A DNA stretch of 64,000 bases from Bacteroidales bacterium (GCA_028689615.1 JAQVCV010000003.1:62001-126000); one strand, 5' to 3'. Shown: positions 26,577 through 35,731, counted from the first letter of the stretch. Program-made: numbers and translations. The notes: a model not told the origin generated them from the sequence alone.

Positions 26577-27805
26577 TAAAAGGAAAAGAATCACGACCAC
26601 ATATAGGAATTTTCGGTCGCAGAAACCAAGGGAAGAGCTCGCTAATCAACGCGCTTGCCTCGCAGGAAATAGCCATCGTATCTGACCAACCAGGAACCAC
26701 TACCGATCCGGTAAAAAAGACTATTGAAATTCATGGAATTGGACCGGTTGTGATGATTGACACAGCTGGTACCGACGATGTTGGAGACCTGGGATCGAAA
26801 AGGGTTTCAAAAACCCTTGAAGCTATCAAACAATGCGATCTGGCCCTGCTGGTTATTACAGCCAACACTTTCAGTTCAGGAGAAGAAAAGCTGCTGGAAC
26901 GGTTCAACGAAGAATCGATTCCCTTCGTTGTGGTGCATAACATGAGCGACCTTGAACCCGTTACACCTGAAACCATTACCAAAATTCGCTCTCTGACATC
27001 TAATTGCCCGCTGGTTGAAATAAGTGCCCTGAAAGCCGAAGGTATCAACCTGTTGGTTGACACCATCCGCAAAAGCATCCCCGAAACAGCCTACAAAAGC
27101 ACATCACTTGTGGGCGACCTGGTGCGTTATGGCGACACAGTTCTGCTCATCACCCCTATCGACATTGAAGCACCTGAAGGAAGGCTTATACTGCCGCAGG
27201 TTCAGGCAATTCGCGACATCCTCGACAACGACGCCATTGCAGTGGTGTGTAAAGAACGTGAGACCGATCTTTACATCCGCAAGATGAGTCCGGCTCCGGC
27301 TCTTGTTATAACCGACAGTCAGATCTTCCTTAAAGCCGATGCGATGATCCCGCCAGAGATTCCTCTAACGAGTTTCAGCATTCTTCTTGCCCGACAAAAG
27401 GGCGATTTTGACCACTATCTGAAGGGAACCACTCAAATAGCCAAGTTGGAAGACGGTGATCGCGTGCTTTTGCTTGAATCGTGTACCCATCACGTTTCGT
27501 GCGACGATATTGGCAGGGTTAAAATCCCCAGATGGCTGACAGCCTACACAGGGAAACGCTTAGAATATGAAATAGTCTCGGGACTCAACAAACTCCCCCG
27601 CCCCATCACCGATTATGCTCTGGTGATACAATGTGGAGGATGCGTGCTTACACGCCGTCAAATCATCGGCAGGTTGAAGCCGGCAGTTGATGCAGGGATT
27701 CCCGTAACCAACTACGGCATGGCAATAGCATGGATACAAGGAATCTACAACAGAGCCGTAGCTCCGTTTCTGGTTCACGGACAAACCTCGGCTCAATACC
27801 TTTAG
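26573..27805 (+). CDS. hydF: [FeFe]-hydrogenase maturation GTPase HydF
   Basis: 410 residues, full length. HydF is the scaffold on which the 2Fe subcluster of [FeFe]-hydrogenase is built before transfer to HydA. N-terminal GTPase: P-loop GRRNQGKS (15-22), DTAGTDD (G3), an atypical G4 reading NMSD instead of NKxD, and SALK (G5). Middle dimerisation domain ~180-260. C-terminal cluster domain: Cys304-x-His306, then Cys354-Gly-Gly-Cys357, the CxH...CxxC ligand set of HydF, with 47 residues between. Start ATG at 26573 overlaps the aspA stop as ATGA. HydE, HydG and the hydrogenase itself are not in this window. Confidence 0.95.
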   Translation: MIKGKESRPHIGIFGRRNQGKSSLINALASQEIAIVSDQPGTTTDPVKKTIEIHGIGPVVMIDTAGTDDVGDLGSKRVSKTLEAIKQCDLALLVITANTFSSGEEKLLERFNEESIPFVVVHNMSDLEPVTPETITKIRSLTSNCPLVEISALKAEGINLLVDTIRKSIPETAYKSTSLVGDLVRYGDTVLLITPIDIEAPEGRLILPQVQAIRDILDNDAIAVVCKERETDLYIRKMSPAPALVITDSQIFLKADAMIPPEIPLTSFSILLARQKGDFDHYLKGTTQIAKLEDGDRVLLLESCTHHVSCDDIGRVKIPRWLTAYTGKRLEYEIVSGLNKLPRPITDYALVIQCGGCVLTRRQIIGRLKPAVDAGIPVTNYGMAIAWIQGIYNRAVAPFLVHGQTSAQYL

Positions 27806-27923
27806 TCGTTGTATTCAACCCACACCAGAGTCATCGATTCAAGTTATTGACAATTAAATACGTTTTCACTTATAAAAAGGCAAAGCAATGGAGAAGCCTT
27901 TTTATCGTTTCTCTCCTATACCT

Positions 27924-28907
27924 ATGAAATCAGATAGAATTCAATTGACAAAGTTAATCTTCACTCTGGCAATGCTCATGCTGTTGCTTAGCAGCCTTTC
28001 GATTCATGCTGAAACTGAACCCGATAAAGACACGTGCTACTGGCATGTAAAAGGGAGCAATTCGCTAAATTTTAACCAGATAGGAATTACAAGCTGGGCT
28101 GAGGGAGGTGAAAGTTCTCTGGCAGGAGCAGCCTACATCAATTATACTGTGAGCTATCAAAAGGAGAAAGTCAGGAGCGAACACCATCTCAACGCTTCGT
28201 TTGGCATTATGCGAACCGAGTTGAAAAAAATCAGAAAGACTGAAGACAAGATTGACCTCACTTCATCATTGGGTTTCCAGGCAATCGGAAATTGGTTCTA
28301 CACCTCACAACTGAACATTAAAACCCAATTTGCTGAAGGATTTAAATATCCCAACGACTCAACAGTAGTCTCCGATTTTTTAGCACCGGCCTACCTTACC
28401 ACTTCACTGGGGATGCAATACAAACCCTCGAAAAACCTGACTCTGTTTCTGTCGCCTGCATCGGGGAAATTCACCATTGTTGGAAATCAGACATTGGCCA
28501 ATGCCGGCGCTTTTGGCGTTACCCCGGCTGAAAAAGACACGGCAGGCAACGTGGTTGTACCTGGAAAAAATATCAAAGCCGAATTTGGCATCAACGTCAC
28601 GGCCCGCTTCACACGCGATGTTTTCACCAATGTAAACCTCGACTCTAAACTCGAACTCTACAACAACTACCTCGACGAAGATCACCCCAACCGATGGAAC
28701 ATCGACATCAACTGGGAAACAGCCATAGTTTTTACCATTAATAAATTCCTGTCGTCGTCGTTAAGATTCCAAATGGTTTACGACCACAACATCCTGGTTC
28801 CCCGTTACGACATTGTTGACAACGAAAAGATCAAGATAAGCGAAGGCCCCGGCACCCAGTTTAAAGAAACATTTGGAATTGGCCTGGCCTACAAATTCGG
28901 GCAATAG
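27924..28907 (+). CDS. DUF3078 family outer-membrane protein (copy 2)
   Basis: 327 residues from the ATG at 27924, which starts a good signal peptide (KLIFTLAMLMLLLSSLSIHA); an ATG at 27888 would add 12 residues. The DUF3078 pattern is clear and parallels the copy at 10784-11698: ITSWAEGGESSLAG, KTEDKIDLTSSLGF, FLAPAYLTTSLGMQYKPS, and a C-terminal TQFKETFGIGLAYKFGQ barrel strand. The two copies are full-length paralogues about 17 kb apart. Function unknown; outer membrane expected. Confidence 0.85.
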   Translation: MKSDRIQLTKLIFTLAMLMLLLSSLSIHAETEPDKDTCYWHVKGSNSLNFNQIGITSWAEGGESSLAGAAYINYTVSYQKEKVRSEHHLNASFGIMRTELKKIRKTEDKIDLTSSLGFQAIGNWFYTSQLNIKTQFAEGFKYPNDSTVVSDFLAPAYLTTSLGMQYKPSKNLTLFLSPASGKFTIVGNQTLANAGAFGVTPAEKDTAGNVVVPGKNIKAEFGINVTARFTRDVFTNVNLDSKLELYNNYLDEDHPNRWNIDINWETAIVFTINKFLSSSLRFQMVYDHNILVPRYDIVDNEKIKISEGPGTQFKETFGIGLAYKFGQ

Positions 28908-28940
28908 TTGCAGCAATTCAGGCAGGCCTTAAGGAAATAA

Positions 28941-28976
28941 AAAAGGAGAAGATCCATTTAAAGATCTTCTCCTTTT
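28941..28976. terminator. Bidirectional terminator between DUF3078 copy 2 and the sigma-factor operon
   Basis: AAAAGGAGAAGATC (28941-28954) / GATCTTCTCCTTTT (28963-28976), a 14-bp perfect stem with an 8-nt loop and A/T runs on both sides, between convergent genes. Confidence 0.8.
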
Positions 28977-28982
28977 AGTTCG

Positions 28983-29225
28983 TTAATTCAGCGTCAGCAA
29001 ATACTCGCTTCCGGTTTTCCCGTGCAGAGCTTCAAGCGAAGCCGAATAAGAAGTGAGCAGCAACAATTTCAGATTGAACGGCAGCCTCAACCGATGATTG
29101 CCGGGTGAACGGTACTCATCTCCATCGCGGGTTAACGAAACATTTTCAGGTAGCGTAGAGTTTTTCTTCATGCGTGCGATTTGGTTTCCAATCATTTTAC
29201 CCAAATCTAACGATGAAGTTTGCAC
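28983..29225 (-). CDS. Small protein of unknown function downstream of an ECF sigma factor
   Basis: 80 residues, or 70 from an internal Met at 29195. It is basic and polar at the N-terminus (MIGNQIARMKKNSTLPENVS), with a short hydrophobic patch (LKLLLLTSY) too short for a membrane span. I do not recognise the family. It begins 22 bp after the sigma-factor stop and ends at a strong terminator, so it is the second gene of that operon. Position suggests a regulatory partner, but it lacks the zinc motif or membrane helix of ordinary anti-sigma factors. Confidence 0.6.
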   Translation of the reverse strand: MQTSSLDLGKMIGNQIARMKKNSTLPENVSLTRDGDEYRSPGNHRLRLPFNLKLLLLTSYSASLEALHGKTGSEYLLTLN

Positions 29226-29247
29226 CTTATTATGTTGTCGCGAAAAA

Positions 29248-29832
29248 TTAACTTGTCAGAATCACATGGTGCTGTGAAACAAGTTTGCGGAGGTTGATGA
29301 GCGCGTAACGCATACGTCCCAATGCCGTGTTGATGCTTACATCAGTTTGATCAGCAATCTCTTTAAAGCTCAAATCGCCGTAATGACGCATCATCAACAC
29401 CTCACGTTGCTCGGCGGGGAGATACTCTATCAGTTTCCTTACATCGCGATGAATCTGATCGGTAACCATACGGTCTTCAACCGATGGGTCCATCATGTTA
29501 AGGGTTTCAAAAATATCTTGATTTTCACCTGCCTCAACAGTTGGGAAACGCTTCTGGCGGCGGAAATGATCAATCGTCAGGTTGTGCGCGATGCGCATCA
29601 CCCATTGGATGAATTTCCCTTCTTCCTTGTAGCTTCCCGACTTGATGGTGTTGATCACCTTGATGAAAGTGTCTTGAAACAGATCCTCGGCCAGATGGCG
29701 ATCTTTGACTACCATCAACAAGTAAGAAAAAACACGCGAACGGTGACGGCTTATTAAGATGGAGAGGCTTGCCTCATCGCCTGAATGATAACGGTGGACC
29801 AACTCTTGGTCGCTTAATTCGCAACGGTTCAT
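29248..29832 (-). CDS. ECF-type RNA polymerase sigma factor
   Basis: 194 residues with the two domains of extracytoplasmic-function sigma factors: sigma2 (~20-90; HLAEDLFQDTFIKV, the -10 contact helix WVMRIAHNLTIDHFRR) and sigma4 (~125-185; LPAEQREVLMMRHYGDLSFKEIA, then the recognition helix INTALGRMRYALINLRK). Sigma70-family factors of this size often control envelope stress or surface functions. There is no FecR-type or RseA-type anti-sigma gene next to it; only the 80-residue unknown protein follows. Promoter at 29914-29943. Confidence 0.92.
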   Translation of the reverse strand: MNRCELSDQELVHRYHSGDEASLSILISRHRSRVFSYLLMVVKDRHLAEDLFQDTFIKVINTIKSGSYKEEGKFIQWVMRIAHNLTIDHFRRQKRFPTVEAGENQDIFETLNMMDPSVEDRMVTDQIHRDVRKLIEYLPAEQREVLMMRHYGDLSFKEIADQTDVSINTALGRMRYALINLRKLVSQHHVILTS

Positions 29833-29913
29833 GAGTTCCCTTTTTTAAAAAGTGAATAACTGAAAAAGGGTAAAGGTCACGCGATAGGCAAAATGAATTT
29901 AGGTTAGACGGTA

Positions 29914-29943
29914 CAAATATAGGCAAGAAAACTGCAATGTCAA
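29914..29943 (-). promoter_or_regulatory. Promoter of the sigma-factor operon
   Basis: On the minus strand TTG (29941-29943), a 19-bp spacer and TATATTTG (29914-29921), a good match to the Bacteroidota housekeeping promoter. The leader to the ATG at 29832 is about 75 nt. Confidence 0.6.
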
Positions 29944-30072
29944 TACCTAAGACGAAAAAAACGGCCAAATGGTTTACTTCACCCCCTAAAAAACCAACAT
30001 TTCTCACATCAGCACTTCAAACTTTTTGTGCAACCAACCAAAGTGTCTCCCGGTGAGAACCGTCAGATATGC

Positions 30073-30080
30073 TAATTTTG
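30073..30080 (+). promoter_or_regulatory. -7 box (TAATTTTG) of uvrA
   Basis: An exact TAnnTTTG match that lies over and just after the upstream in-frame ATG (30069). Transcription from it could not include that ATG, so it supports the GTG at 30105. Confidence 0.5.
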
Positions 30081-30104
30081 CACCCTGAAAAATATACTCT
30101 AGTT

Positions 30105-32924
30105 GTGAAAAACCTCGAATCGCTCAATCCAAAAGACTACATCCTGATAAAAGGGGCCCGGCAGCACAATCTGAAAAACATCTCGTTAGCCATTCCGCGC
30201 AACCAGTTTGTTGTGATCACGGGGCTGTCGGGTTCGGGCAAGTCGTCGCTGGCTTTTGACACGCTTTACGCCGAAGGGCAACGCCGGTATGTGGAGAGCC
30301 TCAACTCCTATGCACGCCAGTTTTTTGGCAAAATGACCAAACCCGGGGTGGATTACATCAAAGGGATTTCGCCTGCCATTGCTATCGAGCAGAAAGTAAA
30401 CAGCCGCAATCCACGCTCAACAGTAGGAACCTCCTCGGAAGTGTATGAATACATGAAACTGTTGTTTGCCAGAATTGGGCAAACCTTTTCGCCTGTTTCG
30501 GGTATGGTGGTTAAGCGCGAAACCGTGGACGATGTGGTACAATTTGCTAAAACCCTGCCACCCGATACCCGATTGATGGTTTTTGCACCCATGATCCTCC
30601 CCGCCGAAAGGACCGTTGCCATACAAGCCGACATCCTTCTTCAACAAGGATTTACCAGACTTAACATCAAGGGAGAAATTAAACGCATTGCCGATTCACT
30701 CGAAGAACTTGAAACCATCAAATCGGCTGACGAAGTAGCCATACTTATTGACAGACTTGCGGTTAAACCCGGCGATGCTGATTTTACCGGCAGGCTTGCC
30801 GACAGTGTTCAAACCGCCTTCTTCGAGGGACATGGAGAATGCCGCATAGAGTGGACAACAGAAGGAAACACTTCACAGCGTACCTTCTCTAACAGATTTG
30901 AAGCCGACGGCATCATCTTCGAGGAGCCCACCGTGAACCTGTTTACTTTCAACAACCCCTTTGGAGCCTGCAAACGCTGCGAAGGTTTCGGTACTGTGAT
31001 TGGCATTGACGAAGATTTGGTGATTCCCGATAAAAACCTCTCGGTGTATGAAGAGACTGTGGCATGCTGGAAAGGGGAAAAGATGAGCGAATGGCGCGAC
31101 AACTTCATGCATCAGGCAGCCCGTGAAGGTTTTCCTGTACACCGCCCCTACCGCGAACTCGACGACGCGCAGCGCAACGTCCTTTGGCATGGGGCTCCGG
31201 GCATTGAGGGCATCGACGACTTTTTCAACATGGTAGAACAAAACCTCTACAAGATACAATACCGCGTGATGCTTTCGCGCTACCGCGGGCGAACTACCTG
31301 TCCCGATTGCCAGGGTGCCCGCTTGCGAAAAGATGCCGGCTACGTGAAAGTAGCAGGGAAATCGATCCACGAGTTGGTAACGATGCCCATCAGCAAACTG
31401 CACCCCTTTTTCAATCAGATACAACTTCCGGATCACGAGGCCCGGGTAGCACAACGGGTTTTAATCGAGATTAACAACCGGCTGAAGGTACTCCTTGATG
31501 TGGGATTGGGCTACCTGACCCTCAACCGCCTGTCGAACAGCCTCAGCGGAGGCGAATCGCAACGACTGAACCTGGCCACCTCACTCGGGTCGAGCCTGGT
31601 TGGCTCGATGTACATCCTCGATGAACCCAGCATCGGGCTACACCCTCGCGATACCAACCGGCTCATCGCCGTACTAAAACACCTGCGCGACGTGGGGAAC
31701 TCGGTTATCGTGGTGGAACACGACGACGAGATCATTAAAGCTGCCGATCAGGTGATTGACATCGGGCCACACGCGGGAGCCAACGGGGGCGATCTGGTAT
31801 TTCAGGGAAACCTCAGGCAACTGCTCGCCGATCAAAAGAGCTACACGGGCCGTTATCTCAGCGGCCGGCTTTCGATCGAAGTCCCTGCGAAACGCCGCAA
31901 ATGGAAAGAATTTGTAGGCATTGAAGGAGCCGCCGAAAACAACCTCAAACGCATCGACGTGAAATTCCCGCTCCATGTTCTTACGGCAGTAACCGGTGTA
32001 AGTGGTTCGGGAAAAACCACCCTGGTAAAAGGCATCCTGTTTCCAGCCCTGAAAAAACTCTTTGGAGGCTTCGGAGAAAAAACCGGCAGGTTTAGCCATC
32101 TTACCGGCGATTACCGGAAACTTGAAGAGGTGGAACTGGTTGATCAAAACCCCATTGGAAGGAGTTCAAGATCCAATCCGGCCACCTACGTGGGAGCCTG
32201 GGATGAAATCAGAAGCCTTTACGCAGAGCAACCCCTGGCCACTTCAAGAGGCTACAAACCCGGTTTCTTCTCGTTCAACGTTGAAGGCGGACGCTGCGAG
32301 ACCTGCGAAGGAGAGGGTTATGTAAACATCGAGATGCAGTTTATGGCCGACATCAAATTGATTTGTGACGACTGCAAAGGCAAGCGATTCAAAGAAGAGG
32401 TGCTCGATGTGAAAGTGGAAGAAAAAAACATAAGCGAAGTGCTGGAAATGACCATCGACGAGGCGGTTGACCATTTTGCTAAAATCAACGGAGGCAAAGG
32501 TGCAGCCGGCAGGATTGTTACACGCCTGCTCCCTCTGCAGGATGTGGGGCTGGGCTACCTCAGGCTGGGCCAATCGTCGTCAACCCTCAGCGGTGGCGAA
32601 GCTCAAAGGGTGAAACTGGCCTTCTTCCTCTCCAAAGGACAAACCGACAAAACCACCCTTTTCATTTTCGACGAACCCACCACCGGACTCCATTTTCACG
32701 ACATCAGCAAACTGATGAAATCGTTCAATGCCCTCATCGACAAAGGACACACCATCATAGTGATAGAACACAACAGCGAAATCATCAAATCGGCCGACTG
32801 GGTGATTGACCTTGGAAAAGAGGGGGGCGACGAAGGGGGACAGATCGTGTTTGAAGGCCCCCCCGAAGAACTGGTGAATTGCGCCGAAAGCTACACAGGA
32901 AAGTTCCTGAAAGGGAAACTTTAA
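30105..32924 (+). CDS. uvrA: Excinuclease ABC subunit A
   Basis: 939 residues from a GTG at 30105 (an ATG at 30069 is in frame but overlaps the -7 box; E. coli UvrA has 940 residues). UvrA recognises DNA damage in nucleotide-excision repair and loads UvrB. Two ABC modules: Walker [10 protein letters not shown] and GVSGSGKTT; signatures LSGGESQR and LSGGEAQR; Walker [13 protein letters not shown] and [12 protein letters not shown]. Zinc modules show [27 protein letters not shown] and CDDCKGKRF. Single gene; followed by the 22-bp repeats. Confidence 0.96.
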   Translation: MKNLESLNPKDYILIKGARQHNLKNISLAIPRNQFVVITGLSGSGKSSLAFDTLYAEGQRRYVESLNSYARQFFGKMTKPGVDYIKGISPAIAIEQKVNSRNPRSTVGTSSEVYEYMKLLFARIGQTFSPVSGMVVKRETVDDVVQFAKTLPPDTRLMVFAPMILPAERTVAIQADILLQQGFTRLNIKGEIKRIADSLEELETIKSADEVAILIDRLAVKPGDADFTGRLADSVQTAFFEGHGECRIEWTTEGNTSQRTFSNRFEADGIIFEEPTVNLFTFNNPFGACKRCEGFGTVIGIDEDLVIPDKNLSVYEETVACWKGEKMSEWRDNFMHQAAREGFPVHRPYRELDDAQRNVLWHGAPGIEGIDDFFNMVEQNLYKIQYRVMLSRYRGRTTCPDCQGARLRKDAGYVKVAGKSIHELVTMPISKLHPFFNQIQLPDHEARVAQRVLIEINNRLKVLLDVGLGYLTLNRLSNSLSGGESQRLNLATSLGSSLVGSMYILDEPSIGLHPRDTNRLIAVLKHLRDVGNSVIVVEHDDEIIKAADQVIDIGPHAGANGGDLVFQGNLRQLLADQKSYTGRYLSGRLSIEVPAKRRKWKEFVGIEGAAENNLKRIDVKFPLHVLTAVTGVSGSGKTTLVKGILFPALKKLFGGFGEKTGRFSHLTGDYRKLEEVELVDQNPIGRSSRSNPATYVGAWDEIRSLYAEQPLATSRGYKPGFFSFNVEGGRCETCEGEGYVNIEMQFMADIKLICDDCKGKRFKEEVLDVKVEEKNISEVLEMTIDEAVDHFAKINGGKGAAGRIVTRLLPLQDVGLGYLRLGQSSSTLSGGEAQRVKLAFFLSKGQTDKTTLFIFDEPTTGLHFHDISKLMKSFNALIDKGHTIIVIEHNSEIIKSADWVIDLGKEGGDEGGQIVFEGPPEELVNCAESYTGKFLKGKL

Positions 32925-33053
32925 AACTTTTTTCAACCCCTTTCTATTCCAAAGGCAAAGCCTTTTTTACAGTGTACAAGCTTCGCCAACAACCCATGTT
33001 GGCACATGCCTCAAAGGCAGCCGGTTTGAGTAAATTAAAACACCTTCATAAAA

Positions 33054-33141
33054 AGATGCGTATCTTTTATCCAAGAGATACGCATCTTTTACCCAAGAGA
33101 TGCGTATCTTTTTCCCAAGAGATGCGTATCTTTTTAGAACC
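33054..33141. repeat. Tandem 22-bp palindromic repeat, four copies
   Basis: Units start at 33054, 33076, 33098 and 33120, each AGATGCGTATCT or its reverse complement AGATACGCATCT, then TTTT and an A/T-CCCAAG spacer; the last copy loses the spacer. Unit 2 has the inverted core, so 33051-33065 and 33076-33090 form a perfect 15-bp hairpin with a 10-nt loop ending in TTTT. It could terminate uvrA transcription or bind a protein. Confidence 0.85.
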
Positions 33142-33324
33142 TGAAACAGCGCACTTCGCCAAATACTGACAAACAACACTTTACAACCCCATTAAAGGAC
33201 CTTTTTTTTTTGCAATACCAGCCGGTTGTAAGGTTCAGGCACAACGCTGCCGCGCTTCGGTCGGATCAGCAGAACGATTCCAAATTTCTGTTCCATTAAA
33301 CCTTTTCAATTCAACAGAGTTTTG

Positions 33325-33332
33325 TATCATTG
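33325..33332 (+). promoter_or_regulatory. -7-like box (TATCATTG) of the HdrC-like/HdrD-like operon
   Basis: One mismatch to TAnnTTTG. The ATG at 33415 lies 82 bp downstream; the in-frame ATG at 33322 would lie upstream of any transcript from it. Confidence 0.35.
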
Positions 33333-33414
33333 CATATCGGCAACGGAGTTAAAAAACCCCAGAAACCACCTTTCTGCGGCTACAGGTCCGGCGTCGGGTA
33401 CCAAAGCTCTTTAC

Positions 33415-34740
33415 ATGTTCAACCAAATCCATTCACCGATGGTAAAACAAATTGTTTTCGGGTTTATACTCGGAGTCACCCTGGGCGTTTTCGGCTACAC
33501 GGCGTGGCGAATCAGGCAGTATTTCAGACTAACCAAGCCTTATGCTACAGGCAATTGGGGCAAGCGACTCAAAATGCTGGCAACAGTTGGTATGGGGCAA
33601 ACCAAAATTTTACGGCAACCCGTGGCAGGCGTAATGCACGCGCTGGTATTCTGGGGATTTCTGGTGATTACCATCGGGAGTCTGGAGATGGTAATCGACG
33701 GATTTTGGGGTACGCACCGCATTATGCAAGGGTTGGGCATGGTTTACCCCGTTGTTGTAGGGTCGGGCGACCTGTTTGCCGGACTTGTACTCGTTCTGAT
33801 TGCAGCTTTTCTTTTCAGGCGGCTGTTCATGAAAATCAAACGTTTCTACGGCGCCGAGATGAAACCTGTGAGCAAAATCGACGCGTATGCTGCTTTAGGC
33901 ATCATCTTCCTGCTCATGGTGAGCCTTCTGGGGCTCAACACCGCCTGGAACCAAATCAATTCAAACTCCTACAGCCATTGGTTGCCGGTAAGTTCGCTGC
34001 TCGCCCCTCTCTTTGCCAACCTCTCGGGGAGCGCGCTACACACCTGGCATGAAGTGTTTTGGTGGATGCACATCGTGTTGATATTCATCTTTGCCAACCT
34101 CCTCCCCTACTCCAAGCATTTCCACGTATTCACCTCGCTGCCCAACGTGCTGCTAAGCCGGCTGGAGCCATTGGGCAAACTCGACCACATGCCCGATATG
34201 GAGAAAGAAGTGCGGATGATGATGAACCCCGACCAGGCCTTTGCCACCACCCAAGCCGAAGCTGCCCCTTCGCGGTTTGGAGTAAAAGACGTGACCGATA
34301 TTACCTGGAAAAGCTATCTCGACTCGCTGGCCTGCACCGAATGCGGCCGGTGCACAGCAGTTTGCCCTGCCAACCTCACAGGCAAAAAACTCTCACCCCG
34401 CAAAATCATGATGGACACTCGAGCCCGGATGAAAGAAAAAGGGGGAAGCCTGTTCAGAATGGGCAGCGATTATTCCGACGGACGCTCGCTCATAGGCGAT
34501 TACATCACCCCCGAAGAGCTTTGGGCCTGCACCACCTGCAACGCCTGCGCCATGGAATGCCCTGTAAACATCAACCAACCCTCGCTGATTGTGGCCATGC
34601 GTCGCTATCTGGCCCTCGAGGAAGCCGCCGTACCAGCTTCGCTGGCAACCATGCTTGCCAACATCGAAAACAACGGTGCCCCCTGGCAATACCCCGCCGA
34701 AGAACGCGAAAAATGGATGAACGAACTAACCCACACCTGA
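33415..34740 (+). CDS. Membrane-bound HdrC-like 4Fe-4S protein
   Basis: 441 residues from the ATG at 33415; the upstream ATG at 33322 would add a non-conserved stretch. The N-terminal half has about five membrane helices of the NarI/DsrM-type cytochrome-b fold (IVFGFILGVTLGVFGY, LVFWGFLVITIGSLEMV and others) with several His residues able to bind haem (GVMHALVFWGF, WHEVFWWMH). The C-terminal half has two 4Fe-4S clusters: Cys307/310/313/317 and Cys372/375/378/382. Together this resembles HdrC fused to a membrane anchor, a quinone-interacting electron-transfer subunit. The partner CCG protein follows after 1 bp. Donor and acceptor unknown. Confidence 0.87.
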   Translation: MFNQIHSPMVKQIVFGFILGVTLGVFGYTAWRIRQYFRLTKPYATGNWGKRLKMLATVGMGQTKILRQPVAGVMHALVFWGFLVITIGSLEMVIDGFWGTHRIMQGLGMVYPVVVGSGDLFAGLVLVLIAAFLFRRLFMKIKRFYGAEMKPVSKIDAYAALGIIFLLMVSLLGLNTAWNQINSNSYSHWLPVSSLLAPLFANLSGSALHTWHEVFWWMHIVLIFIFANLLPYSKHFHVFTSLPNVLLSRLEPLGKLDHMPDMEKEVRMMMNPDQAFATTQAEAAPSRFGVKDVTDITWKSYLDSLACTECGRCTAVCPANLTGKKLSPRKIMMDTRARMKEKGGSLFRMGSDYSDGRSLIGDYITPEELWACTTCNACAMECPVNINQPSLIVAMRRYLALEEAAVPASLATMLANIENNGAPWQYPAEEREKWMNELTHT

Positions 34741-34741
34741 T

Positions 34742-35536
34742 ATGGACACCAAACAATACAAAGTAACCCTGATGCGCGATGCGGCAGCTGCCGGCCATCA
34801 ACCCCATTACCTCCTCTGGATAGGCTGTGCCGGAGCCTTCGACCGCCGCTACCAGAAGGTGGCTCAAGCCTTTGCTAAAATCCTGATCCATGCAGGTGTC
34901 GATTTTGCCTGCCTCGGATCGGAAGAGACCTGCACCGGCGATCCGGCCCGACGCGCTGGCAACGAAATGCTCTTCCAGATGCAAGCCCTGCAGGTTATTG
35001 AAACCTTCAAAACCTACAACATCAGCCGCATCATCACTATTTGCCCCCATTGCTTCAACACCTTCAAAAACGAATACCCCGATCTGGGCGGTAGCTACGA
35101 GGTGATACACCACAGCCAAATGTTGCAAAACCTGATGGCTGAAGGGAAACTGAAGGTTGACCCTGAAGTTTTTGCACAAAGAAAAGTTACCTTCCACGAC
35201 CCCTGCTACTTAGGACGCGCCAACGATGAATATGCCGCTCCACGCGCCGTACTCAACCAAACAGGGATCACCATCAGCGAGATGCCCCGCAACCGCAGCC
35301 GTGCATTGTGTTGCGGAGCTGGCGGCGCACAGATGTTCAAAGAAGCCGAACCAGGCACCAAAGAGGTGTATGCCGAGCGCACCGAAGAGGCACTTGCAAC
35401 CGGGGCCAGTGTGATTGCCACTGCCTGCCCCTTCTGCATGACCATGATAACCGACGGACTCAAGCGCGAATCGAAAGATGAAGAGGTTGAAAACCTCGAT
35501 ATTGCCGAAATCGTTGCCCGGGCATTGGGTATTTGA
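34742..35536 (+). CDS. CCG-domain (HdrD/HdrB-like) iron-sulfur protein
   Basis: 264 residues with two cysteine-rich CCG-type domains. The second is complete: DPCYLGR, then LCCGAGG, then TACPFC. The first is degenerate: WIGCAGAF, then CTGDPARRAGNE (one Cys instead of Cys-Cys-Gly), then CPHC. In heterodisulfide reductase this domain holds the special noncubane 4Fe-4S clusters. Its ATG lies 1 bp after the stop of the membrane HdrC-like protein, so the two form a two-subunit complex. Bacteria have such pairs in respiratory electron transfer with quinones, flavoproteins or sulfur compounds; which applies here cannot be told. Confidence 0.87.
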   Translation: MDTKQYKVTLMRDAAAAGHQPHYLLWIGCAGAFDRRYQKVAQAFAKILIHAGVDFACLGSEETCTGDPARRAGNEMLFQMQALQVIETFKTYNISRIITICPHCFNTFKNEYPDLGGSYEVIHHSQMLQNLMAEGKLKVDPEVFAQRKVTFHDPCYLGRANDEYAAPRAVLNQTGITISEMPRNRSRALCCGAGGAQMFKEAEPGTKEVYAERTEEALATGASVIATACPFCMTMITDGLKRESKDEEVENLDIAEIVARALGI

Positions 35537-35550
35537 GGATGTGCTTATGG

Positions 35551-35623
35551 GTTGGTATGTTGGTTTGTTGGTTTGTTGATTTGTTGATTTGTTGGTTTGT
35601 TGATGAGTTGATGAGTTGATTTG
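35551..35623. repeat. Low-complexity T/G repeat (TTGRTTTG-like units)
   Basis: A run of 8-bp units of the types TTGGTTTG and TTGATTTG with later TTGATGAG variants, about nine imperfect copies. No coding frame or structure explains it. Confidence 0.7.
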
Positions 35624-35731
35624 CTTACGCGCTGACGCTGCTGTGGCGAAGTGGAAGTCCCGCGAATGCAGGATGCTGATGAAATTGAGAGATGCCGCCT
35701 TTTGCGATGAGCACAACAACACACAGGCACC

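Larger units (their letters stand above)
32925..33414. other. Intergenic region downstream of uvrA
   Basis: About 490 bp with the four-copy 22-bp palindromic repeat at 33054-33141. The rest has a T-rich run near 33206, a GC-rich patch at ~33240-33270, and the -7-like box of the next gene at 33325. I see no gene or tRNA in it. Confidence 0.6.

Noticed and set aside
33054..33141. Possible CRISPR array
   Set aside because: Units are 22 bp with no variable spacers between them, contain an inverted copy, and no cas genes are near.
32925..33414. A hidden tRNA or small gene between uvrA and the HdrC-like gene
   Set aside because: No cloverleaf or plausible coding frame; the short open frame at 32879-33169 crosses the palindromic repeats.
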